Made by a program: the position numbers and the translations under genes. A DNA stretch of 45,690 nucleotides from Prevotellaceae bacterium UBA711 (GTDB taxonomy: Bacteria; Bacteroidota; Bacteroidia; Bacteroidales; Bacteroidaceae). The notes under the pieces are model-generated. The model searched no databases and was not told the DNA's origin. It was given only the letters and a program-made list of their open reading frames with translations. The stretch lies in assembly GCA_002297545.1 (NCBI GenBank), contig DBLZ01000078.1:1-45690 (forward strand), read 5' to 3'. Below, in pieces: positions 16,514 through 26,900 of this stretch. The number at the start of each line of letters is the position of its first letter. Position 1 is the stretch's first letter.

Positions 16514-16561
16514 CTAATGCCGGAAGGCATGAAGAGAGGTGAAGGAAACTCGGTTGCAACT

Positions 16562-16635
16562 GCTTCAGTAGCTCAGTTGGTTAGAGCACATGACTGTTAA
16601 TCATGGGGTCGTTGGTTCAAGCCCATCCTGGAGCG
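16562..16635 (+). tRNA. tRNA-Asn(GTT), copy 2
   Basis: Identical over all 74 nt to the copy at 16440, separated by 48 bp. Probably one transcript from the promoter at 16376-16407 and ended by the hairpin at 16653-16683. Confidence 0.95.
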
Positions 16636-16652
16636 CAAGTCAAACTCACATA

Positions 16653-16683
16653 ATAGCCTGTCGGAAACGGCGGGCTATATTTG
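16653..16683 (+). terminator. Terminator hairpin with GAAA tetraloop after the tRNA-Asn pair
   Basis: ATAGCCTGTCG (16653-16663) and CGGCGGGCTAT (16668-16678) pair over 11 positions with two G-U pairs around GAAA, followed by ATTTG. The end overlaps TATATTTG (16676-16683), which also fits a -7 box for the following cysE gene, though no -33 box is seen at the right spacing. Confidence 0.65.
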
Positions 16684-16715
16684 TAAGTAGAAATTATGTA
16701 CGCGTACGCGCGATA

Positions 16716-17414
16716 ATGTATAGCATGGTAAAGAACGTAGACGAGATAATAGCCAGTTTCCGCTCCATCCTGTTCCCCAAGTTCTATGGCGGTGACGTGA
16801 CGGAGGAATTGCTGTATGCACAGATGTGCCGTATAATGGACAAGGATCAGGCACGGGACATGATAGATTTCATCCCGGAACTGAAGGGCATGCTGGACAT
16901 GGATGTGGAGGCGGCCTACAACGGTGATCCTGCTGCCGAGTCGTATGACGAGGTAATCTGCTGTTATCCTATCATCAAGGCCATGATAAATTACCGCATA
17001 GCTCACAAGATGCTGCAACTGGGCGTCCATCTCGTTCCGCGTATCATCACGGAGAAGGCACATTCCGAGACCGGCATAGACATACACCCTGCCGCCACCA
17101 TAGGACATCATTTCACCATAGATCATGGAACGGGCGTGGTGATAGGCGCCACCTGTATCATCGGCAACAATGTGAAGCTGTATCAGGGCGTGACCCTTGG
17201 TGCAAAGAGTTTTCCGCTGGACGACAACGGCCATCCCATTAAGGGCATACCGCGCCATCCCATCCTGGAGGACGATGTCATAATATACAGCAACTCCACC
17301 GTCCTGGGCCGTATCACCATAGGCCGCGGCACCATCATCGGTGGCAACCTGTGGGTGACAGAGGGTACGGCTCCGGGCGAGAAACTGTTGCAGGGACAGA
17401 AGATAAGACAGTAA
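16716..17414 (+). CDS. cysE: Serine O-acetyltransferase
   Basis: 232 residues from ATG 16716 (ATG 16725 is also possible). Transfers acetyl from acetyl-CoA to serine to make O-acetylserine, the first step of cysteine synthesis. An N-terminal helical domain of ~120 residues is followed by a hexapeptide left-handed beta-helix: IDIHPAATIGHHFTIDHGTG contains the conserved catalytic-region His/Asp, then VIIGATCIIGNNVKLYQGVTLG-like turns and IGRGTIIGGNLWVTE. The reading frame is open upstream through the second tRNA-Asn, so a longer start would be spurious. First gene of a same-strand run reaching 27885; 34 bp before the methyltransferase gene. Confidence 0.88.
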   Translation: MYSMVKNVDEIIASFRSILFPKFYGGDVTEELLYAQMCRIMDKDQARDMIDFIPELKGMLDMDVEAAYNGDPAAESYDEVICCYPIIKAMINYRIAHKMLQLGVHLVPRIITEKAHSETGIDIHPAATIGHHFTIDHGTGVVIGATCIIGNNVKLYQGVTLGAKSFPLDDNGHPIKGIPRHPILEDDVIIYSNSTVLGRITIGRGTIIGGNLWVTEGTAPGEKLLQGQKIRQ

Positions 17415-17448
17415 ACAGAATACTACATACACATAGAAGACGAAATTC

Positions 17449-19029
17449 ATGGAATTCGAACTCATTGCCAAGACCTTTCAAGGTCTGGAGACAGTGCTGG
17501 CGACCGAACTGACAACTTTGGGAGCCAATAACATTCAGATAGGACGCCGTATGGTGTCCTTTACTGGTGACAAGGAGATGATGTATCGTGCCAACTTCCA
17601 GTTGCGCACGGCCATACGCATCCTCAAACCCATTTGCCATTTCAAGGCCAAGACTGCAGACGAAGTGTACGATGCAGTGAAGAAGATAGACTGGACGCAG
17701 TATCTGTCCAACGACACCACTTTCGCCGTGGACAGCGTGGTCTTCAGCAACGAGTTCCGCCATTCCAAATTCGTGGCATACAAGGTGAAGGATGCCATTG
17801 TGGATCAGTTTCGCGAGAAGACCGGCAACCGTCCCAACATCCGCATCATGAACCCCGACCTGCAGCTGCACATCCACGTGGCCGAATACGACTGCACGCT
17901 GGCCCTGGACAGCTCGGGCGAGAGCCTGCACCGTCGTGGCTACCGTCAGGAGGCGGTGGAGGCACCTCTGAACGAGGTCCTGGCCGCCGGCATCATACTG
18001 CAGACAGGCTGGCATGGAGAATGCGACCTGATAGACCCCATGTGTGGCAGCGGTACTTTTGCCGTGGAGGCAGCCCTGATAGCCCGCGGCATAGCACCCG
18101 GTGTATTCCGCAAGGAATATGCCTTTGAGAAGTGGCCGGACTTTGACAAGGAACTCTTTGAGCGTGTCTATGAGGACGACTCCATGGAACGTTCTTTTGA
18201 ACATCATATCTACGGCTACGACAACAACCGCCAGGCCGTGGAAATAGCCACACGCAACGTGAAGGCGGCAGGCCTGAGCAAGGATGTGACCATAGAGTTA
18301 CGCGATTTCAAGGACTTCAAACAACCTGCGGAAAAGAGCATCATCGTCACCAATCCCCCATACGGCGAGCGTATATCGGCTCCCGACCTGTTGGGCCTGT
18401 ACAAGATGATAGGCGAGAGGTTCAAGCATCAGTTCGTTGGCGGCGAGGCCTGGGTTCTGAGCTACCGCGAGGAATGTTTCGAGGCTATTGGCCTGAAGCC
18501 TTCGTTGCGCACCCCTCTGTTCAATGGCTCCCTGGAGTGCGAGTTGCGCAAATATCAGATTTTCGGTGGCAAGTTTAATGACATGCGTGCCGGCGGCGGC
18601 GACATCAAGACGGCGCAGGAGCGCAGACTGATGGCCGACCAAAAGCGCTTCAAGCAGAAACGTGATTTCAAGACTCGCCTGGGAGAGGAGCCCGAGGAAC
18701 ACGAACTTCCCGGCGACCGCAACTTTGGAAAGGGCAAGTTCGCACGCGATGACAGAAGGTTTGTACGTCGTGATGGCGACCGGCGCGATGATAGGTTCGG
18801 AGACCGCAAGGACAGAAAGTCTGGCCGTGACGACCATCGTTTCTCCCGCCCGGAGGGTGACCGCCGTGGTGGCAGGTTCGAGCGTCAGGACAGGCCGTTC
18901 TCCCGCCGTGAAGGTGGTGAGCGTCCCTTTAACCGCCGTGACGGCGAACGCCAGCAGGGTAGGGGATATGCGGCAGATAGAAGAAACAATAAACCGTACA
19001 ATAAATTTCACAAAGATGATGAAGACTAA
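17449..19029 (+). CDS. THUMP-domain class I RNA methyltransferase with long charged tail
   Basis: 526 residues. The start MEFELIAKTFQGLETVLATE plus a THUMP region to ~160 and a Rossmann methyltransferase domain (DPMCGSGTFAVEAALIA near 190-210; NPPYGER at 302-308) match the RlmL N-terminal/YpsC family, which makes N2-methylguanine in 23S rRNA. Lys/Arg-rich residues ~382-526 form an unusual tail of about 145 residues with many Arg-Asp, Arg-Arg-Gly and FxRR elements, low complexity and surely disordered, resembling RNA-binding tails of DEAD-box helicases. The tail should increase rRNA affinity (inference). The stop overlaps the start of the S9 peptidase gene by 11 bp. Confidence 0.9.
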   Translation: MEFELIAKTFQGLETVLATELTTLGANNIQIGRRMVSFTGDKEMMYRANFQLRTAIRILKPICHFKAKTADEVYDAVKKIDWTQYLSNDTTFAVDSVVFSNEFRHSKFVAYKVKDAIVDQFREKTGNRPNIRIMNPDLQLHIHVAEYDCTLALDSSGESLHRRGYRQEAVEAPLNEVLAAGIILQTGWHGECDLIDPMCGSGTFAVEAALIARGIAPGVFRKEYAFEKWPDFDKELFERVYEDDSMERSFEHHIYGYDNNRQAVEIATRNVKAAGLSKDVTIELRDFKDFKQPAEKSIIVTNPPYGERISAPDLLGLYKMIGERFKHQFVGGEAWVLSYREECFEAIGLKPSLRTPLFNGSLECELRKYQIFGGKFNDMRAGGGDIKTAQERRLMADQKRFKQKRDFKTRLGEEPEEHELPGDRNFGKGKFARDDRRFVRRDGDRRDDRFGDRKDRKSGRDDHRFSRPEGDRRGGRFERQDRPFSRREGGERPFNRRDGERQQGRGYAADRRNNKPYNKFHKDDED

Positions 19030-21220
19030 TCCAGCCATACACCGTTCGGTGAAGGCTTTGTTGTCGTTGATGTTTTGTTTTATGTATGTAGCATCGGTAT
19101 CAGCACAGCCCAAGCAGTTCACTTTGGACGATCTGCTTGGCGGTGGCGAGAGTTATTGGAAGCTGCGCCCCGAGAACGTGTACACCTCGTGGTGGGGCAG
19201 CATTGCCTTGAAGACCACTCCCGAGGGAGTCTACAACTTGGCCACAGGCAGGGAGATACTCACCGTGGACCAAGTGAACAAGTGTTTCTCGGAGAAGGTC
19301 GTGTTCAGCGGCCATAGCTTCACCTTTCCCTTGGACAATGAACCTGTTGTGATGTTCACCAAGGGGTTGCGCCGCATCATGTTTGATTTCCAAAGCAGTC
19401 GCGTGCTGTTCGACAGGACGTTGCCCGAGGGAGCTGTCTCTCGCGATTTCCATGTCAAAAGTGGTAATACGGCATACACCATGGGGGGCAACCTGTATGT
19501 GGCAATGGCCGATGGTAAGGATATGGCTGTCAGTTGCGACGGCAGTACGGACGGCAGCGATGACATCGTCTATGGCCAAAGCGTTCATCGTGACGAGTTT
19601 GGCATCAGCAAGGGCACATTCTGGTCTCCCGACGGCAAGTCGCTGGCATATTACCGTATGGACCAGAGCATGGTTCCCAGCTATCCCCAGGTGGACATCA
19701 AGTCCCGGACAATTGCCGAGTGCGAATCCCGCATAGCAGAGACATATTCGTGCCACTATCCCATGGCCGGCGAGCGGAGCCACGTGGTGAAGGTGGGTGT
19801 ATTCAATACCGAAACGCAGGAAAATGTGTGGCTGGACCTGACAGGCGAGAAGGACGACTACCACACCAACATATCCTGGGCACATGATGGCAAAAGCATC
19901 TATGTCTTTGAACTGAACCGCGACCAGAACCACATGCGCCTGGTGCAGTATGACGCTCAAACAGGCAAGGCCATGCGCACAGTGCTGGAGGAAAAGCACG
20001 ACAAGTACGTGGAACCGATGCATCCTCTGGTCAATTTGCCGTGGGACGAGGACAAGGCCGTGATGCAGAGCCAGCGTGACGGGTATAACCACCTATATAT
20101 CATCGACCTTGAGTCCGGCAAATTGCAACAGGTGACCAAGGGCAACTGGGTGGTGCAGGAGTTTGTCGGTTTCAATACCATTGCACGCCGTCTTGTATAT
20201 CTCAGCAATGAAGCCGACCCGCGAACCTCATGCCTTTACAGCGTGAAGGCATCCGGCGGCAAGCGCACCCCCATAGGCCCTGCCACGGGTGTGTGCTATC
20301 AGGCAAAGCTGAACCATAACGGAAGCTTTGTGCTTTCTGCCTACACTGCTCCCGATGTCCCCCGGAGTATCAATCTGCTCTCCACCACTACAGGCAAAGG
20401 CACCAATGTCCTCACTGCCGCCGATCCATGGAAGGAACAGGGATATGCCATCCCCACGTTCAAGTGTGGCAGCATCAAGGCGGCCGACGGTGTCACCGAC
20501 CTGTACTACCGCATGGTATTGCCTGCAGACTTCGACGAGAGCAAGAAGTATCCCGTTGTAGTTTATGTCTACGGTGGCCCTCACGCCCACCTGGTGGATG
20601 CCAGCTGGCACTGGTCATCCAGAGGATGGGAGACCTACATGGCGCAGAAGGGCTACATAGTGTTTGTCCTGGACAACCGTGGCAGCGAATGGCGCGGACT
20701 GAAGTTCGAGCAGGCCACTTTCCGTCAGTTGGGCGTGGTGGAGCGCGAAGACCAGTACAAGGGTGTGGAATATCTCACTTCACTGCCCTACGTGGACAAG
20801 GACCGCATCGGCGTGCACGGATGGAGCTTCGGCGGTTTCATGACCACCAACCTCATGCTCACCTATCCCGATGTCTTCAAGGTAGGCGTGGCCGGTGGCC
20901 CGGTTATAGACTGGAAGTACTATGAGGTGATGTATGGCGAACGTTACATGGATACCCCTCAGCAGAATCCCGAGGGTTACGAAAAGTGCAACCTGCGCAA
21001 TCGTGCCGGCAACCTCAAGGGGCGCTTGCAACTGATTATCGGTTACAACGATCCCACCTGCGTTCCCCAGCATTCTCTCAGTTTCATCCGCTCCTGTATA
21101 GACGCCGGTACCCAGTGCGACTTCTTCGTCTACCCCGGCGGCGAGCACAATATGTACGGCAAGGATGCAGTGCACTTGCACGAGAGGATAACAAGGTATT
21201 TCGAGGACTATCTTAAATAA
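19019..21220 (+). CDS. Exported S9 family prolyl oligopeptidase, dipeptidyl peptidase IV-like
   Basis: 733 residues from ATG 19019 (an adjacent ATG at 19016 is equivalent). The signal peptide runs to about residue 32 (KALLSLMFCFMYVASVSAQ). The N-terminal DPP-IV beta-propeller (residues ~60-470) precedes the alpha/beta-hydrolase domain. Catalytic residues: Ser in HGWSFGGFMTT (about 603), Asp in GYNDPT (about 678) and His in PGGEHNMYG (about 710). Cleaves dipeptides after Pro/Ala from peptide N-termini in the periplasm or at the surface, useful in peptide scavenging. The frame is open far upstream inside the methyltransferase gene, but the signal peptide fixes the start. Confidence 0.92.
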   Translation: MKTNPAIHRSVKALLSLMFCFMYVASVSAQPKQFTLDDLLGGGESYWKLRPENVYTSWWGSIALKTTPEGVYNLATGREILTVDQVNKCFSEKVVFSGHSFTFPLDNEPVVMFTKGLRRIMFDFQSSRVLFDRTLPEGAVSRDFHVKSGNTAYTMGGNLYVAMADGKDMAVSCDGSTDGSDDIVYGQSVHRDEFGISKGTFWSPDGKSLAYYRMDQSMVPSYPQVDIKSRTIAECESRIAETYSCHYPMAGERSHVVKVGVFNTETQENVWLDLTGEKDDYHTNISWAHDGKSIYVFELNRDQNHMRLVQYDAQTGKAMRTVLEEKHDKYVEPMHPLVNLPWDEDKAVMQSQRDGYNHLYIIDLESGKLQQVTKGNWVVQEFVGFNTIARRLVYLSNEADPRTSCLYSVKASGGKRTPIGPATGVCYQAKLNHNGSFVLSAYTAPDVPRSINLLSTTTGKGTNVLTAADPWKEQGYAIPTFKCGSIKAADGVTDLYYRMVLPADFDESKKYPVVVYVYGGPHAHLVDASWHWSSRGWETYMAQKGYIVFVLDNRGSEWRGLKFEQATFRQLGVVEREDQYKGVEYLTSLPYVDKDRIGVHGWSFGGFMTTNLMLTYPDVFKVGVAGGPVIDWKYYEVMYGERYMDTPQQNPEGYEKCNLRNRAGNLKGRLQLIIGYNDPTCVPQHSLSFIRSCIDAGTQCDFFVYPGGEHNMYGKDAVHLHERITRYFEDYLK

Positions 21221-21231
21221 CACAACATATC

Positions 21232-22503
21232 ATGGAACGAATACTTCTGCTTGGCTCCGGTGGCCGTGAGCATGCTTTGGCTTGGAAAATAGCCCAAAGT
21301 CCCCTCTTGGAGAAACTGTACATAGCACCCGGCAATGCCGGCACGGCTCTTGTGGGCGAGAACGTGGCAATGAAGGCCGATGACTTCGCCTCCATCAGGA
21401 ATTTTGTGCTGGCCAACGGCATCACCATGGTGGTGGTTGGCCCCGAGGACCCGCTGGTCAAGGGCATCTACAATTATTTCAAAGCCGACAAGGACCTTGC
21501 CTCCATCCCCGTCATAGGTCCCTCACGCGAGGGTGCCGTGCTTGAGGGCAGCAAGGACTTTGCAAAGGGTTTCATGCAACGCCATGGCATACCCACGGCA
21601 GCATACCGCACCTTCACTGGCGAGACGTTGGAAGAGGGCAGGGCTTTCCTGCGCACCCTGCAGGCGCCCTACGTGCTGAAGGCCGACGGTCTATGCGCAG
21701 GTAAGGGCGTACTTATCCTGGACACACTGGAGGAGGCCGAGAAGGAACTGGAGGAGATGCTGGGCGGCATGTTTGGCGGAGCTTCCAGTCGTGTGGTCAT
21801 CGAGGAGTTCATGAGCGGCATAGAGTGCTCTGTCTTCGTCCTCACCGACGGCAAGGACTATGTCATCCTGCCCGAGGCCAAGGACTACAAGCGCATAGGT
21901 GAAGGCGACACCGGGCTGAACACCGGCGGCATGGGCAGCGTCTCTCCCGTTCCCTTTGCCGATAAGATATGGATGGGTAAGGTCGAGGACCGCATCATCC
22001 GTCCTACGGTACAGGGCTTGGCCGAAGAAGGCATAGACTACAAGGGCTTCATCTTTTTTGGCCTGATAAATGTGGACGGCGACCCCAAGGTCATCGAGTA
22101 CAACGTCCGTATGGGCGACCCCGAGACAGAGACCGTCATGCTCCGCATCAAGAGCGACCTCGTGGATCTGTTCCAAGGCGTGGCCACCGGCACTCTTGGC
22201 AGCAAGACTCTGGAGACAGACCCTCGCAGCGCAGTATGTGTGATGTTGGTCAGCGGCGGTTATCCGGGGTCCTATCAGAAGGGTTTCCCCATCACTGGTG
22301 TCGACGATGTGGAGGGAAGCATTGTCTTCCACGCGGGCACGTCCATGGCGGCTGGGCAATTGCTTACCGCCGGCGGACGCGTGATAGCTGTAAGCTCCTA
22401 TGGCAACAGCAAGGCCGAAGCCTTGGAAAAGAGCATGCAGGAGGCACATAAGATAGCATTCACAGGCAAGAATTATCGCAGGGACATCGGTCAGGACCTG
22501 TAA
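21232..22503 (+). CDS. purD: Phosphoribosylamine-glycine ligase (GAR synthetase)
   Basis: 423 residues, the usual size. Makes glycinamide ribonucleotide from phosphoribosylamine, glycine and ATP, second step of de novo purine synthesis. N-terminal start MERILLLGSGGREHALAWKI is the classic family opening; ATP-grasp features follow: PYVLKADGLCAGKGVLI, EEFMSGIECSVFVLTDGK, GEGDTGLNTGGMGSVSP and NVRMGDPETETVML. It starts 11 bp after the S9 peptidase stop and ends 10 bp before the next gene, so it is part of an operon-like run. Confidence 0.97.
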   Translation: MERILLLGSGGREHALAWKIAQSPLLEKLYIAPGNAGTALVGENVAMKADDFASIRNFVLANGITMVVVGPEDPLVKGIYNYFKADKDLASIPVIGPSREGAVLEGSKDFAKGFMQRHGIPTAAYRTFTGETLEEGRAFLRTLQAPYVLKADGLCAGKGVLILDTLEEAEKELEEMLGGMFGGASSRVVIEEFMSGIECSVFVLTDGKDYVILPEAKDYKRIGEGDTGLNTGGMGSVSPVPFADKIWMGKVEDRIIRPTVQGLAEEGIDYKGFIFFGLINVDGDPKVIEYNVRMGDPETETVMLRIKSDLVDLFQGVATGTLGSKTLETDPRSAVCVMLVSGGYPGSYQKGFPITGVDDVEGSIVFHAGTSMAAGQLLTAGGRVIAVSSYGNSKAEALEKSMQEAHKIAFTGKNYRRDIGQDL

Positions 22504-22513
22504 AGGATAGAAG

Positions 22514-23482
22514 ATGCGCAGCCGACGTTTTCAAAATACAGTCAGCAAGAGTCCCCTCACCCTGCCATTGTGCATGGTGCTGGGGTCTATTGTGTGGTTT
22601 TGGAACATGCACGTCAATGGCTTGCTGCATTCAGACGGGTCCCTTGCCGCACTCGCCTCTGCTGTCGTCACTACCTACATTGTGATGGAGACGGCCAACC
22701 GCTTTGCCCTATTGCGCATACGCTCCAATATGGTGGCGGCCGTTTGGGTGATAGGAGTGGCGCTGATGCCGTTCCTGCATCATTGGTCGGCCGGATGGGT
22801 GGCCGTTCCTGCGTTGGCCGGATGTCACTATGTGATGTTCCACACATACCAGGACTGCAATGATTCTGTGGTATCCATATTCCACACCTTCATTTTCCTT
22901 GGCGTGGCCTTGCTGGCCGTCCCGCAGCTGGTGATATTCGTGCCGCTGTTCTATTGGCATCTGTTTGTCTTCATGCGTTGCATGTCGTGGCGCGGTTTGT
23001 GGGCAGGCCTTGTGGGACTGATACTGCCACTGTGCTTTGTCATTGGATGGAGCATAGTAGTGGACGACTACACGTTTCTTGCCGGCAGATGGGACAGCCT
23101 GCTGTCCACGCACTTGCCTGCAGCGGAGGACTACGTCTGGATGTCGGACTATACATCTCCACGCACTCTGTTCCTGGCTTTCATTACGTTGCTTTCGCTT
23201 GTGGGCATAGTGCACTACCTGCGCAATTACTATAACGACAAGATACGCACGCGCATGTACCTATATATATATGTACTGCAAACCGTGGCATGCTGGCTGA
23301 TGATAATGTTCATGCCGGCTGTTTTTGATCTCATGGCTCCCGCACTGATGCTGTATGCCTCCACCATGGTGGCACACTTCTTTGCTCTCACAGGCACATG
23401 GGTCAGCAATGGCTTCTTCTGCCTCACGCTGCTTGCCGCAGTGGCACTCACACTCTTAAATTTGGGGATATGGGCATATTGA
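22514..23482 (+). CDS. Polytopic inner membrane protein of unknown function
   Basis: 322 residues with about eight hydrophobic segments (for example near 16-36, 45-65, 75-100, 120-150, 165-185, 215-235, 250-275 and 285-320). No family motif that I recognise. The N-terminus is basic (MRSRRFQNTVSKSP), fitting N-in topology. It begins 10 bp after purD and its stop overlaps the next start (TGATG), indicating translational coupling with the YqaA/DedA-like gene, so the two membrane proteins may work together. No transporter signature or catalytic motif is visible. Confidence 0.75.
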   Translation: MRSRRFQNTVSKSPLTLPLCMVLGSIVWFWNMHVNGLLHSDGSLAALASAVVTTYIVMETANRFALLRIRSNMVAAVWVIGVALMPFLHHWSAGWVAVPALAGCHYVMFHTYQDCNDSVVSIFHTFIFLGVALLAVPQLVIFVPLFYWHLFVFMRCMSWRGLWAGLVGLILPLCFVIGWSIVVDDYTFLAGRWDSLLSTHLPAAEDYVWMSDYTSPRTLFLAFITLLSLVGIVHYLRNYYNDKIRTRMYLYIYVLQTVACWLMIMFMPAVFDLMAPALMLYASTMVAHFFALTGTWVSNGFFCLTLLAAVALTLLNLGIWAY

Positions 23483-23925
23483 TGCAGGCTTTGCAGGACT
23501 ATGGCTATTGGGGCATGACCGTTGCCGCCTTTTTGGCCGGCAGCGTGTTTCCGTTCAGCAGCGAGACCGTCATGGTCAGCCTGCAACTGGCAGGCCTGGA
23601 ACCATGGCCTCTGTTCCTGAGTGCCACAGTGGGCAATGTGGCCGGTTCCATGTTCAACTATTGGATAGGCACATTCGGACGGATGGAGTGGATAGAGAAA
23701 TATCTCCGCATCTCTCGCGCGAAGATAGAAAAGACACAGCAATGGATGAACGGCCGTGGTGCGTGGATAGGAGCATTGTGCTTCCTGCCCATTTTGGGCA
23801 GCGTGCTGAGTGTGACACTTGGCTACATGAGAGCCAATCCATACGTCACCTTTGCATCCGTTTCCGTTGGCAAGGCCTTACGCTACGCCATACTGATAAT
23901 ATCGATATACTACTTAAACAACTAA
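23482..23925 (+). CDS. YqaA/DedA-family inner membrane protein
   Basis: 147 residues from ATG 23482, which overlaps the preceding TGA by one base; ATG 23470 in the same frame is an alternative. Family features: LQDYGYWGMTVAAFLAGSVFPFSSETVM at the start, the N-terminal re-entrant region with a P-F-S-S-E motif, then TVGNVAGSMFNYWIGTFG and a C-terminal helix block (LPILGSVLSVTLGYMRANP). DedA-type proteins act in membrane homeostasis and, in some cases, flip undecaprenyl phosphate. The YqaA subgroup is smaller and less known. Placement before a DUF2723 glycosyltransferase and a polysaccharide deacetylase would fit lipid-carrier traffic (inference). Confidence 0.85.
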   Translation: MQALQDYGYWGMTVAAFLAGSVFPFSSETVMVSLQLAGLEPWPLFLSATVGNVAGSMFNYWIGTFGRMEWIEKYLRISRAKIEKTQQWMNGRGAWIGALCFLPILGSVLSVTLGYMRANPYVTFASVSVGKALRYAILIISIYYLNN

Positions 23926-23935
23926 TAAACCAACA

Positions 23936-26900
23936 ATGAAACAGTTCAAGCTGATAGACACCCTTATGGGGTGGATCGCTTTCGCCATCGCGGCCGTTGT
24001 GTATTGCAGCACGATAGAGCCCACGGCAAGCTTTTGGGACTGTCCGGAGTTCATCACCACAGCATTCAAGCTGGAAGTAGGGCATCCGCCAGGCGCACCC
24101 TTCTTCATGCTCACGGGCAACATCTTCTCACAGTTCACCTCGGATCCCACCAAGGTGGCCATGATGGTGAACACGATGAGCGCCCTGTTCTCGGCCGCCT
24201 GCATCATGTTCCTGTTCTGGAGCATCAGCCATCTGGCGCGCAAGCTGGTGGGCGACCACGGTGTGGTCAACACCTGGGCACAAGCCATAACCATAGAGGC
24301 GGCAGCCATGACGGGTGCGCTGGCCTACACCTTTTCCGACACCTTCTGGTTCTCTGCCGTGGAGGGCGAGGTGTATGCTTATTCCAGCCTGTTCACGGCC
24401 GTGGTCTTCTGGTTGATACTGAAGTGGGAGGACAATGCCGACCGTCCGCATGCCGACCGCTGGCTCATACTCATAGCCTACCTCACGGGTCTGAGCATAG
24501 GTGTGCACTTGCTCAACCTCCTGTGCCTGCCCGCCCTGGTGCTGGTGTGGTATTTCAAGAGGCACAGCAACCCCAATGTCAAAGGAAGCCTGTTGGCACT
24601 GATGGGCAGCTTCGTGCTGGTGGCCATAGTGCTTTATGGCATAGTGCCGGGCATAGTCAGGGTAGGAGGATGGTTTGAGCTGCTGTTTGTCAACACGCTC
24701 GGCTTCTCCTTCAATACCGGCCTGATAGTGTACCTCTTCATCCTCATCACCATGGTGCTGTGGGCCATACGCGAGTCCACCACACAGGCCAGCCGCCTGC
24801 GCATGAGCCTCTCATTCGTGGCATCCGTCGGCATGCTCGGCATTCCGTTCTATGGCTACGGGGTGATGAGCGTGGTCTTGGGTATAGTGCTGATGGCCGC
24901 CCTGTATTGTGTCCTGTACTATCTCAAGAATAAGGACGGGGTGCACCTCATCTCGGCACGCCTGATGAACACCACACTGCTGTGCCTGCTCATGATCATG
25001 ATAGGCTACTCGTCCTACGCCGTCATAGTCATCCGCTCCACGGCCAACACGCCCATGGACCAGAACTCACCCGAGGACGTCTTCACGCTGGGCACCTACC
25101 TGGCACGCGACCAGTATGGCGACAATCCCCTCCTCTACGGCCAGCCCTACAGCGCTCCCGTGAAGATGAAGGTGGAGGGGCAGTACTATGTCCCCGTCAG
25201 CGAGGAGGGCGCACCGCAGTACCAGCGTGTGGAGAAGGCATCCCCCGACGAGCCCGACCGCTACGAGGTCATCGGCCACAAGAACAAGTACATCTATGCC
25301 TACAACATGCTCTTCCCGCGCATGTACTCCGAGCGCCATCGCCAGAACTACGAGGACTGGATGGGCGGCATCAAGGGCAAGAACGTCACCATAGACCACC
25401 TGGGCGAACGCAAGACCATCAAGGTGCCCACCATGCTGGAGAACCTCGGCTTCTTCTGGTCCTACCAGGTCAACTTCATGTACTGGCGCTACTTTATGTG
25501 GAACTTCGCCGGACGACAGAACGACATCCAGGGCCACGGCGAGCTGGAGCACGGCAACTGGCTCTCGGGCATACCCTTCCTGGACAACATGCGCCTGGGC
25601 GACCAGAGCAAGCTCCCCACCGAGCTGCGCGAGAACAAGGGGCACAACGTCTTCTACTGCCTGCCCCTGCTCCTGGGCATCCTGGGCCTCGTATGGCAGG
25701 TGAACAAGCGCGTCAACACACGCGAGGGCGTGGAGGCGGAGGAAGGCGTAAAGCAGTTCTGGGTAGTGTTCTTCCTCTTCTTCATGACGGGCCTGGCCAT
25801 AGTCCTCTATCTCAACCAGACCCCCGTGCAGCCACGTGAGCGCGACTATGCCTATGCCGGCTCGTTCTACGCCTTTGCCATCTGGATAGGCCTGGGCGTG
25901 GCAGCCCTCAGCGACATCCTGCAGCAATACGTCCTCCGCGGCAAGGCCATGCCTGCTGCCCTGGCCAGCTGCCTGTGCCTGCTGGTGCCCGTGCAGATGG
26001 CTTCGCAGACGTGGGACGACCACGACCGCAGCGGACGCTACACCTGCCGCGACTTCGGGCAGAACTACCTCATGAGTCTGGACGAGGGCAAGAGCCCCAT
26101 CATCTTCACCAACGGCGACAACGACACCTTCCCCCTGTGGTACTGCCAGGAGACCGAGGGCTTCCGCACCGACGCGCGTGTCTGCAACCTCTCCTACCTG
26201 CAGACCGACTGGTACATAGACCAGATGAAGCGCCCGGCCTACGACTCTCCGGCCGTCCCCATCACATGGAAGCGCCTGCAATACGTCACCGGCACACGCG
26301 AAGGCATACCCGTGCGCCCCGGAGAACTGGAGCGCGCCATGGAAATACTGAAGGACGAGCCACAGACCATGAAGGAACTGTTGGGCGACAACCCCTATGA
26401 GCTTAGCAACATCATAGACAAGTGGATACTGAACGATGCACAAGAGATGCAGATGTTTCCCACCGACTCTGTGGTCATCACCATAGACAAGGAGGCAGTG
26501 CGCCGCAGCGGCATGATGATGGCAGCCGACTCCATACCCGACGTCATGCACATCAGCCTCAAGGGCAAGCGTGCCGTCTACAAGAGCGAGATGATGATAT
26601 ACGAGATGCTGTGCCGATGCAACTGGGAACGCCCCATCTACGTGGCCTGCACCGTGGGAAGCGACAACTATGGCTCTCTGGGCAACAACTTTGTCCGCGA
26701 GGGCCTGGCCGACCGTATCACTCCCTTTGATACCGGCAAGAGTGGCAAGACCATGGACACCGAGCGCATGTACGACAATGTCATGAACAAGTTCCGCTTC
26801 GGTGGTCTGGACAATCCCGACATTTATCTCGACGAGACCGTCAGCCGCATGTGTTACACCCACCGTCGCCTTATGGCCTCCCTGGCCTTGCAGCTGGTGC

